Assembly: GCF_000165425.1 (NCBI RefSeq)
Contig: NW_001799066.1
Coordinates: 62,001-126,000, forward strand
Direction: 5' to 3'
Source of the DNA: Paramecium tetraurelia
Taxonomy: Eukaryota; Ciliophora; Oligohymenophorea; Peniculida; Parameciidae
DNA length: 64,000 bases
Shown here: piece by piece, positions 39,891 to 52,340 of the stretch
Layout of the letters: every line of letters begins with the position of its first letter
How positions within the stretch are numbered: position 1 is the first letter of the stretch
Translations under genes and position numbers: made by a program
The notes under the pieces: generated by a model
What the model was told of the DNA's origin: nothing
The model's input: only the letters and a program-made list of their open reading frames with translations
Databases searched by the model: none

Positions 39891-42800
39891 TCACTCTTTT
39901 GTTGCTTTGGCATCTTTAGTTGTTTTACCATCTTTTGTAGTTTTGCCATCTTCTTCTTTATTTTTGTCTGCTATACCATCTGTTTCTATCTGGGAAAACT
40001 TACTTTTGCCACCTCTTACTAGAACACCTCTCTTTTTCTTGTTATTTAAATTATTCTAAATTTAATTATGTTAAAATTACTTCCCTTGTCAGATCTTGAA
40101 TATGTAAAGGATTTGGACCTTTATTACCAAGATCATAGTTCTTTTCCTCTTCTTTTTTGTTTTATTTTTATTTTCCATCTTTTCTTCTATGGTTTTCCTC
40201 CTTAAAAAGTATATCAATGATTCCTTTTATAGTTTCTTTGACACTATCTACTTCAGCGAAATTCATCATCTTATAAAACAAGAACTTATGGGATGGAATG
40301 CATTTATATCTAATTTCTAGTAAGAATTTCATGAAGTTCTAATAACTTGTAAATTCTTTCAATCTCTTATAAGTATGTGTAACTTCAAATATTAAATCGT
40401 GATCTAAAGCAATTTTCTTCTCAAAAATATAAATTCGAATGACATCCTAAAATAGGGCCTTAGTATCATCTGATTCATGTGCTGTTTCTTATTATTATAA
40501 TAAATTTAAAAAGGCTTTAAACATTGTAATATCATAAACATCTGGAAACTTGACACCATAATCAGCCCAAATTTTTAATGCATCTTCAAAATAGTTGACA
40601 TGAGATAAGAGCCAAAGTCTATAATCAAATATTTCATATTAATATCTGAATCTCTTAGCATCATTGATAACTAATCTTGCATCGTCGGGTAATTTGGAAT
40701 CCAATAATAATTAGGAAAACTTTCTTACGAACTCCTTAAGTTGGTCTTTCTATTATTATTTGTACTCAGTCATAATTTTATTGACTTCGACTGGATCTTA
40801 AGTGGGAATTTATCTAAGCTTTCTTCCCATTAATTAATCTTTCAAAGATTCATACAAAGACATATATCTATCTCTCTTATTCTAATTAATTAATCTCTAA
40901 AATATTGGCTATAATTCTTCAAACTTTAATTACCATTGATAAGCAAAATAGAATCCAATAATCAATTACTCAGCTTCTGCTTCAAAATGTTTAAATTAAT
41001 ATAATAGATGAACAATTTTTCTCATCTAAGTAAAATTGATAGTTATTTTAGTTGATAAAAATGCATAGAAGAACTCAGCACAAGTTTAAGGAATCTTATT
41101 ATTTTTTGTAATTTATGTAATCTTTTCAAATGTTGAATCATAGAGTACAGTCTCATAAAGACAATAATGAGCCAATATTCTCTTATATAACAATCTGTTG
41201 TAATTTCCTTCTTACAAAATAAAATCCAATAAATAATTGTATCCTTTTGACCCAATTGAGAATTGTGTACATGTCTAATTAATGTATTTACCATAATTCT
41301 TCTCAATATCTCCATATTAAGTTGTATATTTCACTCTAATCTTCTCATTCACTTCAATCTTATTCTTGACTTGACAAATGATTTATGCAAAGATTATTTT
41401 GGATTCTAAAGGTCTTTTAGCTTCCAAAGCTGAAATAAGTTCAGAGATCAAATAAAAATTATATCCATCTTGACTCTATTTGATTCCACTTAAAAATGTT
41501 TAGACATCTTCAACTAATTATTATCTTGTCTGATCTTCTTTGAATAGTTATGAAATCTAAAAATGAGCTTTAGCTCTTAAATCTGTATTGTACAATTAAT
41601 TATCAATTACATATTGCTCTTGTAATTAAGGTATAATTGGTTTCTCTTTTTCAAATTTTTCAAAGTTAAATTTATGGACTACTTCATTTGTATCGCTAAC
41701 TTTAGTTCTTCTAAATATCTATGGTTATTCCACTTTTTGGAACATATCAGATTACTTTTTCTATTCTTATCTGATTCTGATCAAACTATTAATTTATAAA
41801 TATGAATTATTACTTCTCACTATCTTCTGAAAATATTGATTTAAGTTATTATGCCTCTCCTCTCTCTAAAAAGATCTTTCCATGCTTTCTTGACTAATAA
41901 TTTTTTTTTTATTATAATTCCTCTTACTATTTAACTTCTAAGTCAATTGATTCAACAGATTTTAAATAATTCATGAAACCTGTTCCTTCATCTCTTGGGA
42001 ATTCCTCATACTTCTAAGTACAAAAGTGAGATCTTGGTTTTTGAACAAATTATTTCTGTCTATACTCTTTAATCAAAGGACGATTCTCAATAATTAAATT
42101 GTGTATCATTTTTGAGATTTTTGTGAAGGTCTTAACCCTTGCTAGTCTTAATTAATTATATTATCTTTTCTCCTCTGAGAAAGAAAAGATTTCTTCTTCC
42201 AAAGTCTTTTCTTAAGGTTATTCTTCACTTGCTGCTTCTTATGACTCTTATGGTTATTCTTAACCTCCTTCTGCAGGTGCTTTTTCTGTTTAGGTTTAAA
42301 CTGGACAAATAGTTTATAAAAGTGGTTGTATTTTCTAATTTTTTCTCAATTCTGTGTAAAGATCTAATAATTCTTTTGGTATATCTTATCTAGGTCTATA
42401 TTTTCTCAATTTTCTCTTTCTATAAATGAATTGTTTTGTTAGGTTATATTTTAGAAAGTTTTTAGTTTAGAGCTATTTCCTGTAAACTTATCTATGTGCA
42501 ACATCGACTATATTAGGTTTATAATCTTTATAGTTAAAAAGAGATGAGAGTTCTTTCTCTAATAATAATGGGGAGTTTTATAAAACAGCCTCCTTAATCG
42601 CATTTTATTTGAAATCATATGCGACTGTTTGATTTGAGTATATCAAATTGGTTGAACTTGGATTATAGCGAACTTAGAATTGTGAAACTTCAATGCATTT
42701 GCCTTTTAGGAATATCCCATCAAGATTTGTGTAATTTTATATAGTCATGGATTTTTCTTTGATTTAATAAAATTTATACGTGATTTTTATTGTTGATATT

Positions 42801-44199
42801 CAATAAGTCCCTTTTAGTACTACGAGTAATAGGTTTTTACATTTAAGTTTTAAAGGATCTAAGGTAATTCGTTTTCTAGATAAAATGTATATCTTTCCTC
42901 TCCCATAGTCTGTTTAAAACATTCTAAAATGTCTTTGATTGGGAAAGCATGTGCCAATCTTTATAACAACAAATATTATAAAGCAATACAAACGACTGCT
43001 TTGTCAAATGTTTCAGACCCAAAAAATAAATCTGCTAAATACAATTATAATTCTCTATTCAAATTAATCTTAAATTTGACATTAAGTAATGTAGCAAGTT
43101 GTTATTTCAAGGTTTCCTAATTTACTTAACCACCCCATTAGATATTTAAAATGCCCTTGAGAAAAGATTCATAGTTAAGCAACTTAGTGCTATTTTCATT
43201 AAAAAAGAAATATTGTATCAGTAATTGATCCTATTCAGGAACTTTCTTAAGGAATTTATCAAAATTTTCTTGGTTTTCAAAATATTATCCTTTGCTCTTT
43301 AATTCACAAAATCTGAGAATTGGTAAAAATTTATTGTTATTGTATTCTATCTCTTAGATAATTTGAGTAATATGCTCTGACTTTAAATACTTCTAATAGT
43401 GAAGGTAGAATTATTCAGGTAATTTATTAAGGTAAATCTAAAATTATGGTCTGCTAAAGATTAAAGTACTATTAATAACTATTAATAAATTACTTAAATT
43501 ATTCTTCCTTCATAAATGCATAAAGTCCGCTAGTAAAATGAGATTTCATATGCTCATAAACATTCGATGCTTAAAAGCTATCATGTGTCATAATGAGGTC
43601 TGTTAAAATGTAATTTTCAGAATCTCTTTATCTACGCTTTACTTTATCAAATAAATTTGGATTGTTGATGTATTTTTGCCCAGCAAGTTCTCTCCTAATT
43701 TATTATTCGATATTTTCTTTAGTTGGCTTGTATGGTCTTATTTTATTGGTAAAAATGTAATCCCTTTTGTATTTGAAGATCTTCTTTTCATGCAAAAATT
43801 CCCTAAAGATCTTCTATTTACTAGTCCTGCTAATACGAGAAAATTTAACAATTGGTTTCTGACCTTCTTATCCTTCTTCCCCTTCCTAAGTCTCAGGGAT
43901 TGCTTCTTCAACCTTTTACTTTTTAGGATTAATATATTAATTAATTTTCTTTATCATCTCTGCTCTGTTTGGTTTATACCTATAATAGTTAAATAGAACC
44001 CTTCTTAATAAAAAGTTGCCTTAATAGGAATGATAGTATTACTTTATTTTTCTCTATTGACTTCTTATTATTCTTCATAAGTATATCTAAGTCTTGTCTT
44101 CTTTTTTTCTGTATCTTAGTCCTCTGAAAACTCGTAAAAGCACCCTGTTGTGGGTAAATACCTCTAAAGGAGGGCCCGCTTTACATAGGTTTTAATCAT
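39891..44199 (-). CDS. Large helical protein of unknown function (single gene by a 23-nt intron)
   Basis: Proposed 1395 residues, start 44199 (MIKTYVKRALLQRYLPTTG), stop 39891-39893. Introns: 43980-43999 (20 nt), 43469-43493, 42757-42779 (ends AAG), 41786-41813 and 40056-40080; the spliced length is a multiple of three. The basic-hydrophobic N-terminus could be a mitochondrial presequence, a weak inference. The remainder is mostly alpha-helical and charged, with an acidic Gln/Glu-rich linker around residue 650 and a Lys/Asp/Thr-rich tail (DGKTTKDGKTTKDAKATKE). No known domain recognised. Without the 42757-42779 intron the upstream frame stops at 42745-42747, overlapping an ATG at 42746-42748 that opens the rest. 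So two overlapping genes are the alternative reading; one gene is more likely. Confidence 0.7.
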
Positions 44200-44298
44200 A
44201 AATAAATTAAAATTATTTATTAAAATGAATTTGATTTTTTATAGAGGATATATGTTTGAATATTGCTTTTTTTATTTTATACATATTCTTATTTATCA

Positions 44299-46021
44299 TC
44301 AATTATAATAATTCCAGATCTTCAATAAGAAATCGGCATCAGTGACTTTAATCTCCCCAACTGCATCAACCAATTTTTAGGTATCTTGTTTCATTTTAGA
44401 ATACTCTTATGGAACGTCTAAATTATTAAGGATATGTTTGTAAGTTTGGGCAGTGATTGTGGTGTTGAATTTTTAAACATCTGGGTTAAGAAGGATATTC
44501 TATTCTCCTTATTTTCTAAGACTGTAAATAGCTTTCTAAGGGGAATAAATAAGATGATATTACTAATTCATAATAATGATTTTCGATATCTTCAACATTT
44601 TTGAAATCAAGATAAGGAGTCTTGGTTTCGTCATTGAGAACTTCAGAAGGGAACAGTTATTCCAAATCTACTCCTTCGAAAACTGATCTAGCATCAGGAA
44701 CATTAGGAGCATTTAGATTGTCATTATAAAATACTTTTTGATGAGGATTCTTTCTGTAGTTAGATTCGAATTCAAGGTTGGAATCCTTGGCTTTTGCTTC
44801 AGCTTTAGCAAATAATTCTTCAACTAATTTAGAAAACTCTTTGTCCTTATCCTTGATTCTTTCAGTATCAAAGTTATATGATTTTGTGGTTCTGCCACCA
44901 TAAATGTCTTTGGTTTCCTTCTTTTTCTATAGATTTTCCAAATCAATATCTTCACTGTCTGTATGTGTTTCATCAGCACTGATATATTTATCGTCTTTTT
45001 CTTCCTTGCTTTTAATCTCCTTGCCATTGAACTTCTCAATGAGACTATTGTCAGAGGTGACCATATAATCTTTTCCACCTTCTGTTTCAAATAAATTAAT
45101 TTAGGCTTTGGCTGCTTACATAATTTATTGAGCAGTTGAGTTATCCATTTTAACTATGGTGATGTATTTATCCCATAATTCAAGGAGATTGTATAATCTT
45201 ATAAGTTATTTATTCATTTCTTCTAATCGTTTGACTGGGTTTTATTCAAGTTCTTCTATCTTTTATGCAATGACAGTTTAAAATGCACCATTGACTTTAT
45301 CTAATTGTTCAGCCATTTCTTTTTCGCTTAATTTTTTGTCAGTCAAAATGATTGCTTAACATGTATCCCATTCAAATTTTAAATTTCCTAAGACATTATC
45401 TTATTTTAAGAATTTGATTAAGGTCACAATTCTTTGATATAATGGCATACCAAGTCTATTCTTCCATTCTAACTAGATATTTGGATCATTCAATCTAATT
45501 AATTAAACGTATTGATTACTTATCAATTTCTTCATATTAAGCAGTTTCAAAAAGAATTGCTTTCTCTTACAAATCATGATAATATGATATTTCATCTAGA
45601 ACAGTATCAGGAATTAATAGATTTCCTACAAACTTTTCATATGAGTTTTTATCTGAAATCCAATTTTTGGATTCTTCATTTAATACTCTGATTATTTATT
45701 GCCTATTCATTTTTTTAATGTCTTATTCAACAAGATATTTCTTGACTCTTTCATTCCTGACTCTTCTGATGTCTTGTAACTTATTGAATTATTATGTTGC
45801 ATTAAATGTTTAGATTACTGTCTGATTTCTTCTATAAATATCAAGTCTCTCTTATTTCGCTTTTTCTTTTGCCAAATAGTCGTCGATATATTGATTTTCA
45901 ATTTTGGTTTATTCTTCCCAAAAGTCCTTGACGATTCTTGACCTATACTTTGATATCACCAATTTCCTACCTAATTCATTAAATGCTTATATTCAATCCT
46001 TTCCTTGTCATATTCTGACAT
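44299..46021 (-). CDS. Ciliate protein of unknown function
   Basis: 548 residues, start 46021 (MSEYDKERIEYKHLMNQ), stop 44299-44301. Introns: 45948-45970 (ends AAG), 45495-45519 and 44536-44563. The N-terminal third is basic and helical (RNERVKKYLVEQDIKKMNRQ, EESKNWISDKNSYEKF). The middle is helical with WKNRLGMPLYQRIVTLIKFL. The last ~230 residues are acidic, with ISADETHTDSEDIDLENLQ, then PDARSVFEGVDLEQLFPSEV and LDFKNVEDIENHYYELKAIY. The frame is clean and codon use resembles neighbours. There is no membrane segment or enzymatic motif. It follows the previous minus-strand gene by ~100 bp. I do not recognise the family. Confidence 0.75.
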
Positions 46022-46132
46022 CTTCGGGGCGGGCCTTCTTAATTTATAATTAAACGAAGGAACACACACTAACTGTCTCTTTCCTACCCTAATTAATTGT
46101 AGCATATTAAATATTTTAATTTTATTTTAATA

Positions 46133-47556
46133 TCAGGATTTAAATATATCATAAAATTATACAATTAAATTGTATATTCCAATTCCCATTATCAAAGCAT
46201 AGAATGCAATTCTAGCAAACATAGGAATCGAATTCTTATCTTTATGATTCACGCACTTTACCTGAGTATCAAATTCATCCTCCTCATCCCCTATCAAAGT
46301 AACCTTATTCTGAGTTTAATAACATTTCAGATGTAAACTGATTGGAACTATGTAGACCAATAAGAATCCACAAACTGCTCCATCAAAGGAGATCACAAGT
46401 CCAACTGGAATGTTCAACAGTTGGATTGTTAAACACAGCACCATAAACAAAATGCTGAATCCCCAATAAACAACTTTAGGTGGTTCCCTCTTATGATATA
46501 GCACTTCCAAAATCTAGTACTTGCTGATGTTATTAAATATCGGAAAAGCCGTGACCAAATGTACCAAAAATAAACTCTCTATAATGATTATTTCCACATC
46601 TGATTTCTTAAAACAGTTCAGGATAGTCTAGGCTTCACCTATGTTTTCCAAACCCTAAATAAATTTGATGTATTACCAGAATCCCAATGGAACCAAAGAT
46701 TCCCACTATCCCATAGATTATCCCTGCAATCATGTAAGCTATAGCCAAATCTCTAGAATTGTTGTCTCTCTTTTCATTATTTTTCATTAATTATCCTACT
46801 GCATTGTGAATCATAAAGGCCAAAGCAAATTATCCAGCTGGCTAACTGAAATCCCAAGACCACAATGTTATTTAATCAAATTTTTATGAAATATCTTCGC
46901 TTGTCAGATTGACTATAAAAATATAAATAATAAAAATTCCATATGCAAATAATGCAATTACTCCATAATGAGCTATTTTAACGATCGTTGTAATATCCTT
47001 AATTAACAGTAATGTTGATAGTGGAAGAAAGACTATCAAAGCCTACCATTAAATTGAATACCTTTGTGGTTATAAGTTATAAATACATGTTAAATACAAA
47101 TTTTTCACTTGCATCTGCAAACTCAATATTGTTGTAGCTTAAAATATATGTTATGATTGGGTATAAAGTTAGATTAATTAATTAAAAGTAAATTATACCA
47201 ACAATGAACAATAGAGTTCCAGAACAAAATCTAAAAGCCTGCATCCACGGCTTCCCCAAAATTCTCTTGATCATATGTTCAGTATCTATTTCATCATCCT
47301 TGAGATGAAGTATAAGAAGAGAACAAGTATTGTATTGAACAAATCCCAATATAATCATTATCACAGTGCAAGATATCACTCCATAATTCAAAAATACCAA
47401 AGGCAATACTAAACACAACGATCCAACCATTGAATTTACTATCCCAACAACTGTCTATAGACTTGATTAAGTTTTGTCAGGTCTTTGGATTGCTAACATT
47501 GAGAGAACACTCGAGCTTTTTGAAGCATTCCGGTGCTTGATTGAAGTTTCTTCCAT
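46133..47556 (-). CDS. Amino acid/auxin permease family (AAAP) transporter
   Basis: 460 residues, start 47556 (MEETSIKHRNASKSSSVLSM), stop 46133-46135. Introns: 47043-47061 (only 19 nt) and 46655-46676. Eleven hydrophobic helices are visible. Helix 1 has the family-like TVVGIVNSMVGSLCLVLPL, equivalent to the unwound Gly-rich TM1 of SLC38/SLC36-type carriers. Later stretches: ALIVFLPLSTLLLIKDI, FALAFMIHNAVGQLM (helix 6 region, often FxxFxCH in relatives) and DLAIAYMIAGIIYGIVGIFG. The N-terminus is short and cytosolic. Likely an H+- or Na+-coupled amino acid importer of plasma membrane or endolysosome; substrate unknown. Confidence 0.85.
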
Positions 47557-48164
47557 TTAAATATAATTTATAATTAACAATTGCCAAAATAAAATCTTTT
47601 TATAATGGTACTCGTGATGTAAACATTGGTTTATAATGATGAAGTCTTCATAAGTTGTAATAATAATTTAAGGATTAATTAATATATTCATTAATTTAAA
47701 CGCATCATTATAATAAATATTATATATACACCATTAAGATATTTTGAGGCAGTATAATTTACAATGAACAATTAAGAAATCGTCATTTTCTACATAAATT
47801 CACTTTATATTAATAAATTTATTCAACACAAATAAGCCTCAAACTCCAATTTCTAATCTTCCTTATCATAGCAATCTGTAGGCCTTGAATAAGTTATATA
47901 TTTTGATAAATAAAAAAATCACAAAAAAGTCAAATTTACATAAAAATTATACTAACGAATTTTCTTATTTTAATTAATTTTTTTGAGCATCTATATATGT
48001 CTTATTTTATAGTATAAATACATTTAAACTTACAGATTCATATTTGTGAATTATTTAACCCTTTAAATTAAATATATTCACAAATTTTCTGTTGTTCATA
48101 GTTTTTAAAATACTAACCACCTTCACTATTTTATAGATTGAAAGTATAATAATATAACGAATAT
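47557..48164. other. Divergent intergenic region
   Basis: About 610 bp, extremely AT-rich, between the divergent transporter and AGC kinase genes. No coding frame is supported. Both promoters should lie here. Confidence 0.5.
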
Positions 48165-49933
48165 ATGGTAGAAACCAATTGCTCGTTATCTCCAAAAAAT
48201 AAATAAATCGTAAAAGTGATATTTATGATAGAACTAAACATTATAAATAATAATATTAATTTGTTGTAAATGCTTATTAATTCAACGAGTTAACGAAAAC
48301 TAAAACAAAACAGCCTTTCCCAATTTAGAAGCCCAATAATTATTCCGACTAGTTAACGCATTTCTCCAGTTACTTCTGGATTAAATAGTTTGAAAAACTT
48401 ACATAGTCATAAGGGATCTTAGATTGATATCAATAACCTAACTCGAATAGTCAAACCTACAAAATTAAGCGAAGTATTTGATTATAATATGTTAGTCAGT
48501 GAATAATTTATAAATTTAAGTTTGGCTTGCCAAAGCTAAGGAGAATATAAAAGTAACAGCTGATACTAAATTACAATTACCTAAAAAACATATTAAATTT
48601 CCAAGTTAATAGTTTATGAACTTTAAAGAGATTGTTCATACATCAATTAGCCCTAAACTGAATAGAGAAATTTTGTTTAGCAAAAGTGCTTTTAATTTTG
48701 AGTTCGTCATTGGAATAGGTGGTTTTGGAAAAGTCTGGAAAGTTCAACATAAAAAGACAAGCTTGACATTTGCAATGAAGGAGATGTCTAAGGCATTGTA
48801 TTATATTGATTAAATGTAGAATTGTTACAAAGAAAAGTGTACATTCTGTAATGAATGAAAGACAATTATTAAGTTAGTTAAAGAATTCTTTTATAGTTAA
48901 CATGAACTATGCTTATCAAGATAGAGAAAATCTTTATTTAGTAATGGATTACATGAAAGGCGGAGACTTAAGATACCACATCGGGAAGATGAGAAGATTT
49001 AATGAACAATCCACAAGTATCTTCAAAATCAATAAATAGAATTTTTCATTGCTTGTATTTTATTGGGATTAGAGTACATTCATTCGAATAAGATTATTCA
49101 TAGAGATATTAAACCAGAAAACTTGGTTCTTGATGAAAAAGGCTATGTTCATATCACAGATTTTGGAATTGCCAGAATTGCAAAGACTGAAAATAATACT
49201 GACACAAGTGGAACACCAGGCTATATGGGTATTTCAATCGTAATATAATACATTAGCTCCTGAAGTAATGTGTAGATAAAATCACACCTATGCCGTTGAT
49301 TACTTTGCCTTAGGAGTTATTGCTTATGAATTCATGCTAGGAAGAGTAGAATATATTTTGTATTTTAGAGACCTTATTTGGGAAGATCTAGATAAGAAAT
49401 TAGAGATTAAATCCTAGCTAAGTAGGTCTAGATAAGGAAAAGTGAAGTACCAGACGATTGGTCTTTGGATGCAGTTGATTTTATAAATTAGGTATGCAAT
49501 AATTATTATTTAGCTTTTATAACGAAAACCTCAAAATCGTTTAGGATATTCAGGTAGCCAAGAAATCAAAGATCATCCTTGGTTTGCTTAATTCCCTTGG
49601 GATAAATTGTAAAATAAGACTTTAACTCCTCCTTTTATTCCTAATGTATTATAACACAATTCAATTTAGGCAACTGAAGATAACTTTGATCAAAAGCAAA
49701 TTATATTGGAAGATGAAGAGAACAATGAATTGATTTAATCAAATATTGTCTTATTAAGAGATTAAAGCATACAAGGTAAAAAAATAAATAGGTTTTTAGA
49801 TCAATTCTAAGGATATGAATTTTATTATCATGCTAATTCCTCATCAACAGAATAATCATCTGGTTCTTCTACCAAACACAGTCGCAATCTGAGTGAAAGG
49901 ATATAGTTTGCTGATAAAAGGAAAATAATATGA
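48165..49933 (+). CDS. AGC-family Ser/Thr kinase, STK32 (YANK)-like
   Basis: 534 residues, ATG 48165 to TGA 49931-49933. Introns: 48474-48495, 48798-48819, 49017-49039, 49229-49256, 49346-49368, 49492-49513 and 49776-49799. A polar ~170-residue N-terminal extension precedes the kinase domain: [80 protein letters not shown]. The catalytic set is complete. The [15 protein letters not shown] end matches AGC kinases of the STK32 branch. The ~110-residue acidic/Ser-rich tail shows no clear FxxFS/Y hydrophobic motif. The exact start is uncertain, as the first ~50 codons are AT-rich; the frame from 48165 is consistent. The 24-nt intron at 49776-49799 is a stop-free multiple of three and might be coding. 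Confidence 0.85.
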
Positions 49934-51746
49934 TCAAATTTTAGTTTAAATACTGCAAATTTTGCATAATTCTATATTTATTTGAAATCTTAATCTCTCA
50001 AATATATTTATATAATCAATAAATCCCTTTGATCAAATTAAATATATTATTTATAATAAATAACAAATATTTCTATTGCCATATAATAACTAACTATCTT
50101 AAATCATTAAAATTTTAGAAATTTCACTAATCTACCTAAAAACTGGAGATTTAAATTAGGATATCACCACTCATTTTCTATTTGTTGATGTATAATTACT
50201 CAATTTAAATCCTATTCTAAATGTTCATCCTGGTGAATAAAACTTGTTCTCTCTATTAATATTATAAATTTTAGGTGAAATCTCTGAAAGATTTGTCTTA
50301 CTATCTTAAAATTAAATCTGCCTTCTTAGCTTCATTTTAATATATCAATAATAAAAATTTGAATTATCTTGAAAGGAAAGAGTAATATATTGGAAAAGGA
50401 TTTATTTATTGGAACATCCTAGAATAGTTTAGGTGATAAATCAGTTATATTTAGGAGAATGGATCAAAGAGTACTTTTTTGATATTTTTAATCATTTAAA
50501 CGTATATATTGAAATAATAATTATTTGTTTATGTGTTACATTTTAGTTAAATGTTTAAGAAATTAAAATTGATCTAAATTAAGTTTGCTGTATTGTCAAT
50601 ATAATTATTTTGAAGTAGATTAACTGAAAGTCTATGGATTAACTTAACTTGATAAGTTTAGCATTAACTACTAAAAAATTGATAAATGAAGTTTAGATTA
50701 TTCTTTTCATCAATAAGGGAAGCAATAAAATATCACTATAGAAACCATCAAAAATGTGACAAGATTTAAATTTTTTCTATTCTCATTCTAGTCCTTAATA
50801 TTTTATGTATATATTATCATAGTAAGGGCAAAATAGGATATGCAGCTTTTCTCTAACATAGGTGATCCATCAAATAACTCGCTATTAATGATAATTTAAG
50901 AATATCTAATTTTTTATATAAATTAATCTTCTTAATATTGAAAAACCCACCCATATTTTAAGAAATACAATCATAATTCTTAATTTTGATTTAATATCAT
51001 AATTCAATAGATCATACTAAATCAGTTCCAAATGAATTCATTCTTGAAAGAATAAGTTTCTAATTCTTGGCTCTTTTTTATTAAATTCAAAATATAAATC
51101 TTTAACATTTATTAAAAATTAAATGCCGCAATTATTAAGTATTATTATTTATAGTAAAAAGAATTGTTTTGGCTTGAATAGAATAATAGTTAACTAAGAA
51201 TTCATAAACAAAAGTACAAAATTTAAAAAGAAATCCTAATCTAGCCTCATCTTTTGATATTGAAAATTCATAAATTTAAATATTTGATTAAGGAAGATGC
51301 AAAAGGTAATCCAAATTTAATTATTTTACCAGGTTCAATCATTATTGATATACAATTTTTAAGAATTCCTACAAAAAAAGTCAAATTAAAAAATTTTTTC
51401 TATTTAATTAGAGCCCATAAGCATGACTCCTACTGCAGCTATAAATTAAAAAGAACTGTCAAATAAAACTCAACGATAATACTCCTGCCTAATTAAGAAG
51501 ATAGATTCAATGAAGAATTCGATCATAATCTATCAATCATTGAAAATGAATTAATAATCAATATCTAAATTTAAAATCTTATTCACTATCAGTTTAGTAA
51601 ATTTTGAACCAAATGGAATAGTTGGAGGATTTTGTCACACAATTATATTATAATTAATATTATTATTACGCACTAATTAAATCAAATGATTTACCTTATA
51701 ATATAAATATCATTAAAGGGTGTTTTTGAATTTCATTAAATAAATT
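49934..51746. other. Long gene-free stretch
   Basis: 1.8 kb with no gene I can support. A 70-codon plus-strand frame at 51254-51466 (MILKIHKFKYLIKEDAKGN) and broken stretches around 50150-50350 on the minus strand look faintly protein-like but have stops and no intron logic. Possible decayed gene remnants. Extreme AT content. Confidence 0.4.
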
Positions 51747-52340
51747 ATGAATTTTAGTGATAAACTAAAACAACCAGATCCTTAAACGTGGGAGTTGCTT
51801 TAATTATACTATAAATTGTTTAATTATTTAGAGTAATGTCCTGACTCACCTAAAAGAAATCAAGAAAGAACAAATTAGGAAAATTAAAGTAATTTATAAA
51901 ATACACCTTCTATGTTATTTCTCTCACCCTCTGAAGATTAACTTTCTAATCCTACACAAAAATAGAAACATCAATGGAGTAAAAAAGTGGAAGGTAAAGG
52001 AACTAAAAAAGGTAATGTTATTATTGAAGATTCAAATCAAGGAACCCGTGTCTATGTATGTGGTATGTGCGGAGAAGAATTTGAAAAATCTTAATAATTA
52101 GGTAAACATTATTAAGATATGAATAAACTTCTAAAAATTAAAGATTAAAATATTTCAAACATTCATAAAATCAAACATGATAAAATGTGTCTAACTGAAG
52201 AGTTTGATATTTAAAACTCTTGTTACAGCTAAGATGAAGGAACTATTCAAAGGGATATTTAAAACTTTTGTAACAGCTAAGATGAAGGAATTTATCAAAG
52301 GGAAGACCAATCTATGTTCCTTAACCTTCAAGATTAATGA
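51747..52340 (+). CDS. Zinc-finger-like protein with internal duplication
   Basis: 197 residues, intron-free, ATG 51747 (MNFSDKLKQPDPQTWELLQL) to TGA 52338-52340. Around residue 115 the segment VYVCGMCGEEFEKSQQLGKH has the C-x2-C-x12-H spacing of a C2H2 finger with the usual aromatic and Leu positions. The second zinc-ligand His is not at the expected place; the following residues are YQDMNK. It may use another ligand or be non-functional. A basic segment (KKVEGKGTKKGN) precedes the finger. The C-terminal part carries two tandem 16-residue repeats of the form DIQNxCxSQDEGxxQR. Nuclear function is possible, but nothing specific can be said. Confidence 0.65.
52206..52301 (+). repeat. Tandem 48-bp direct repeat (two copies)
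   Basis: Copies 52206-52253 and 52254-52301 differ at a few positions. Each encodes 16 residues starting DIQN and containing SQDEG. The duplication is in frame within the zinc-finger-like gene. Confidence 0.85.
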
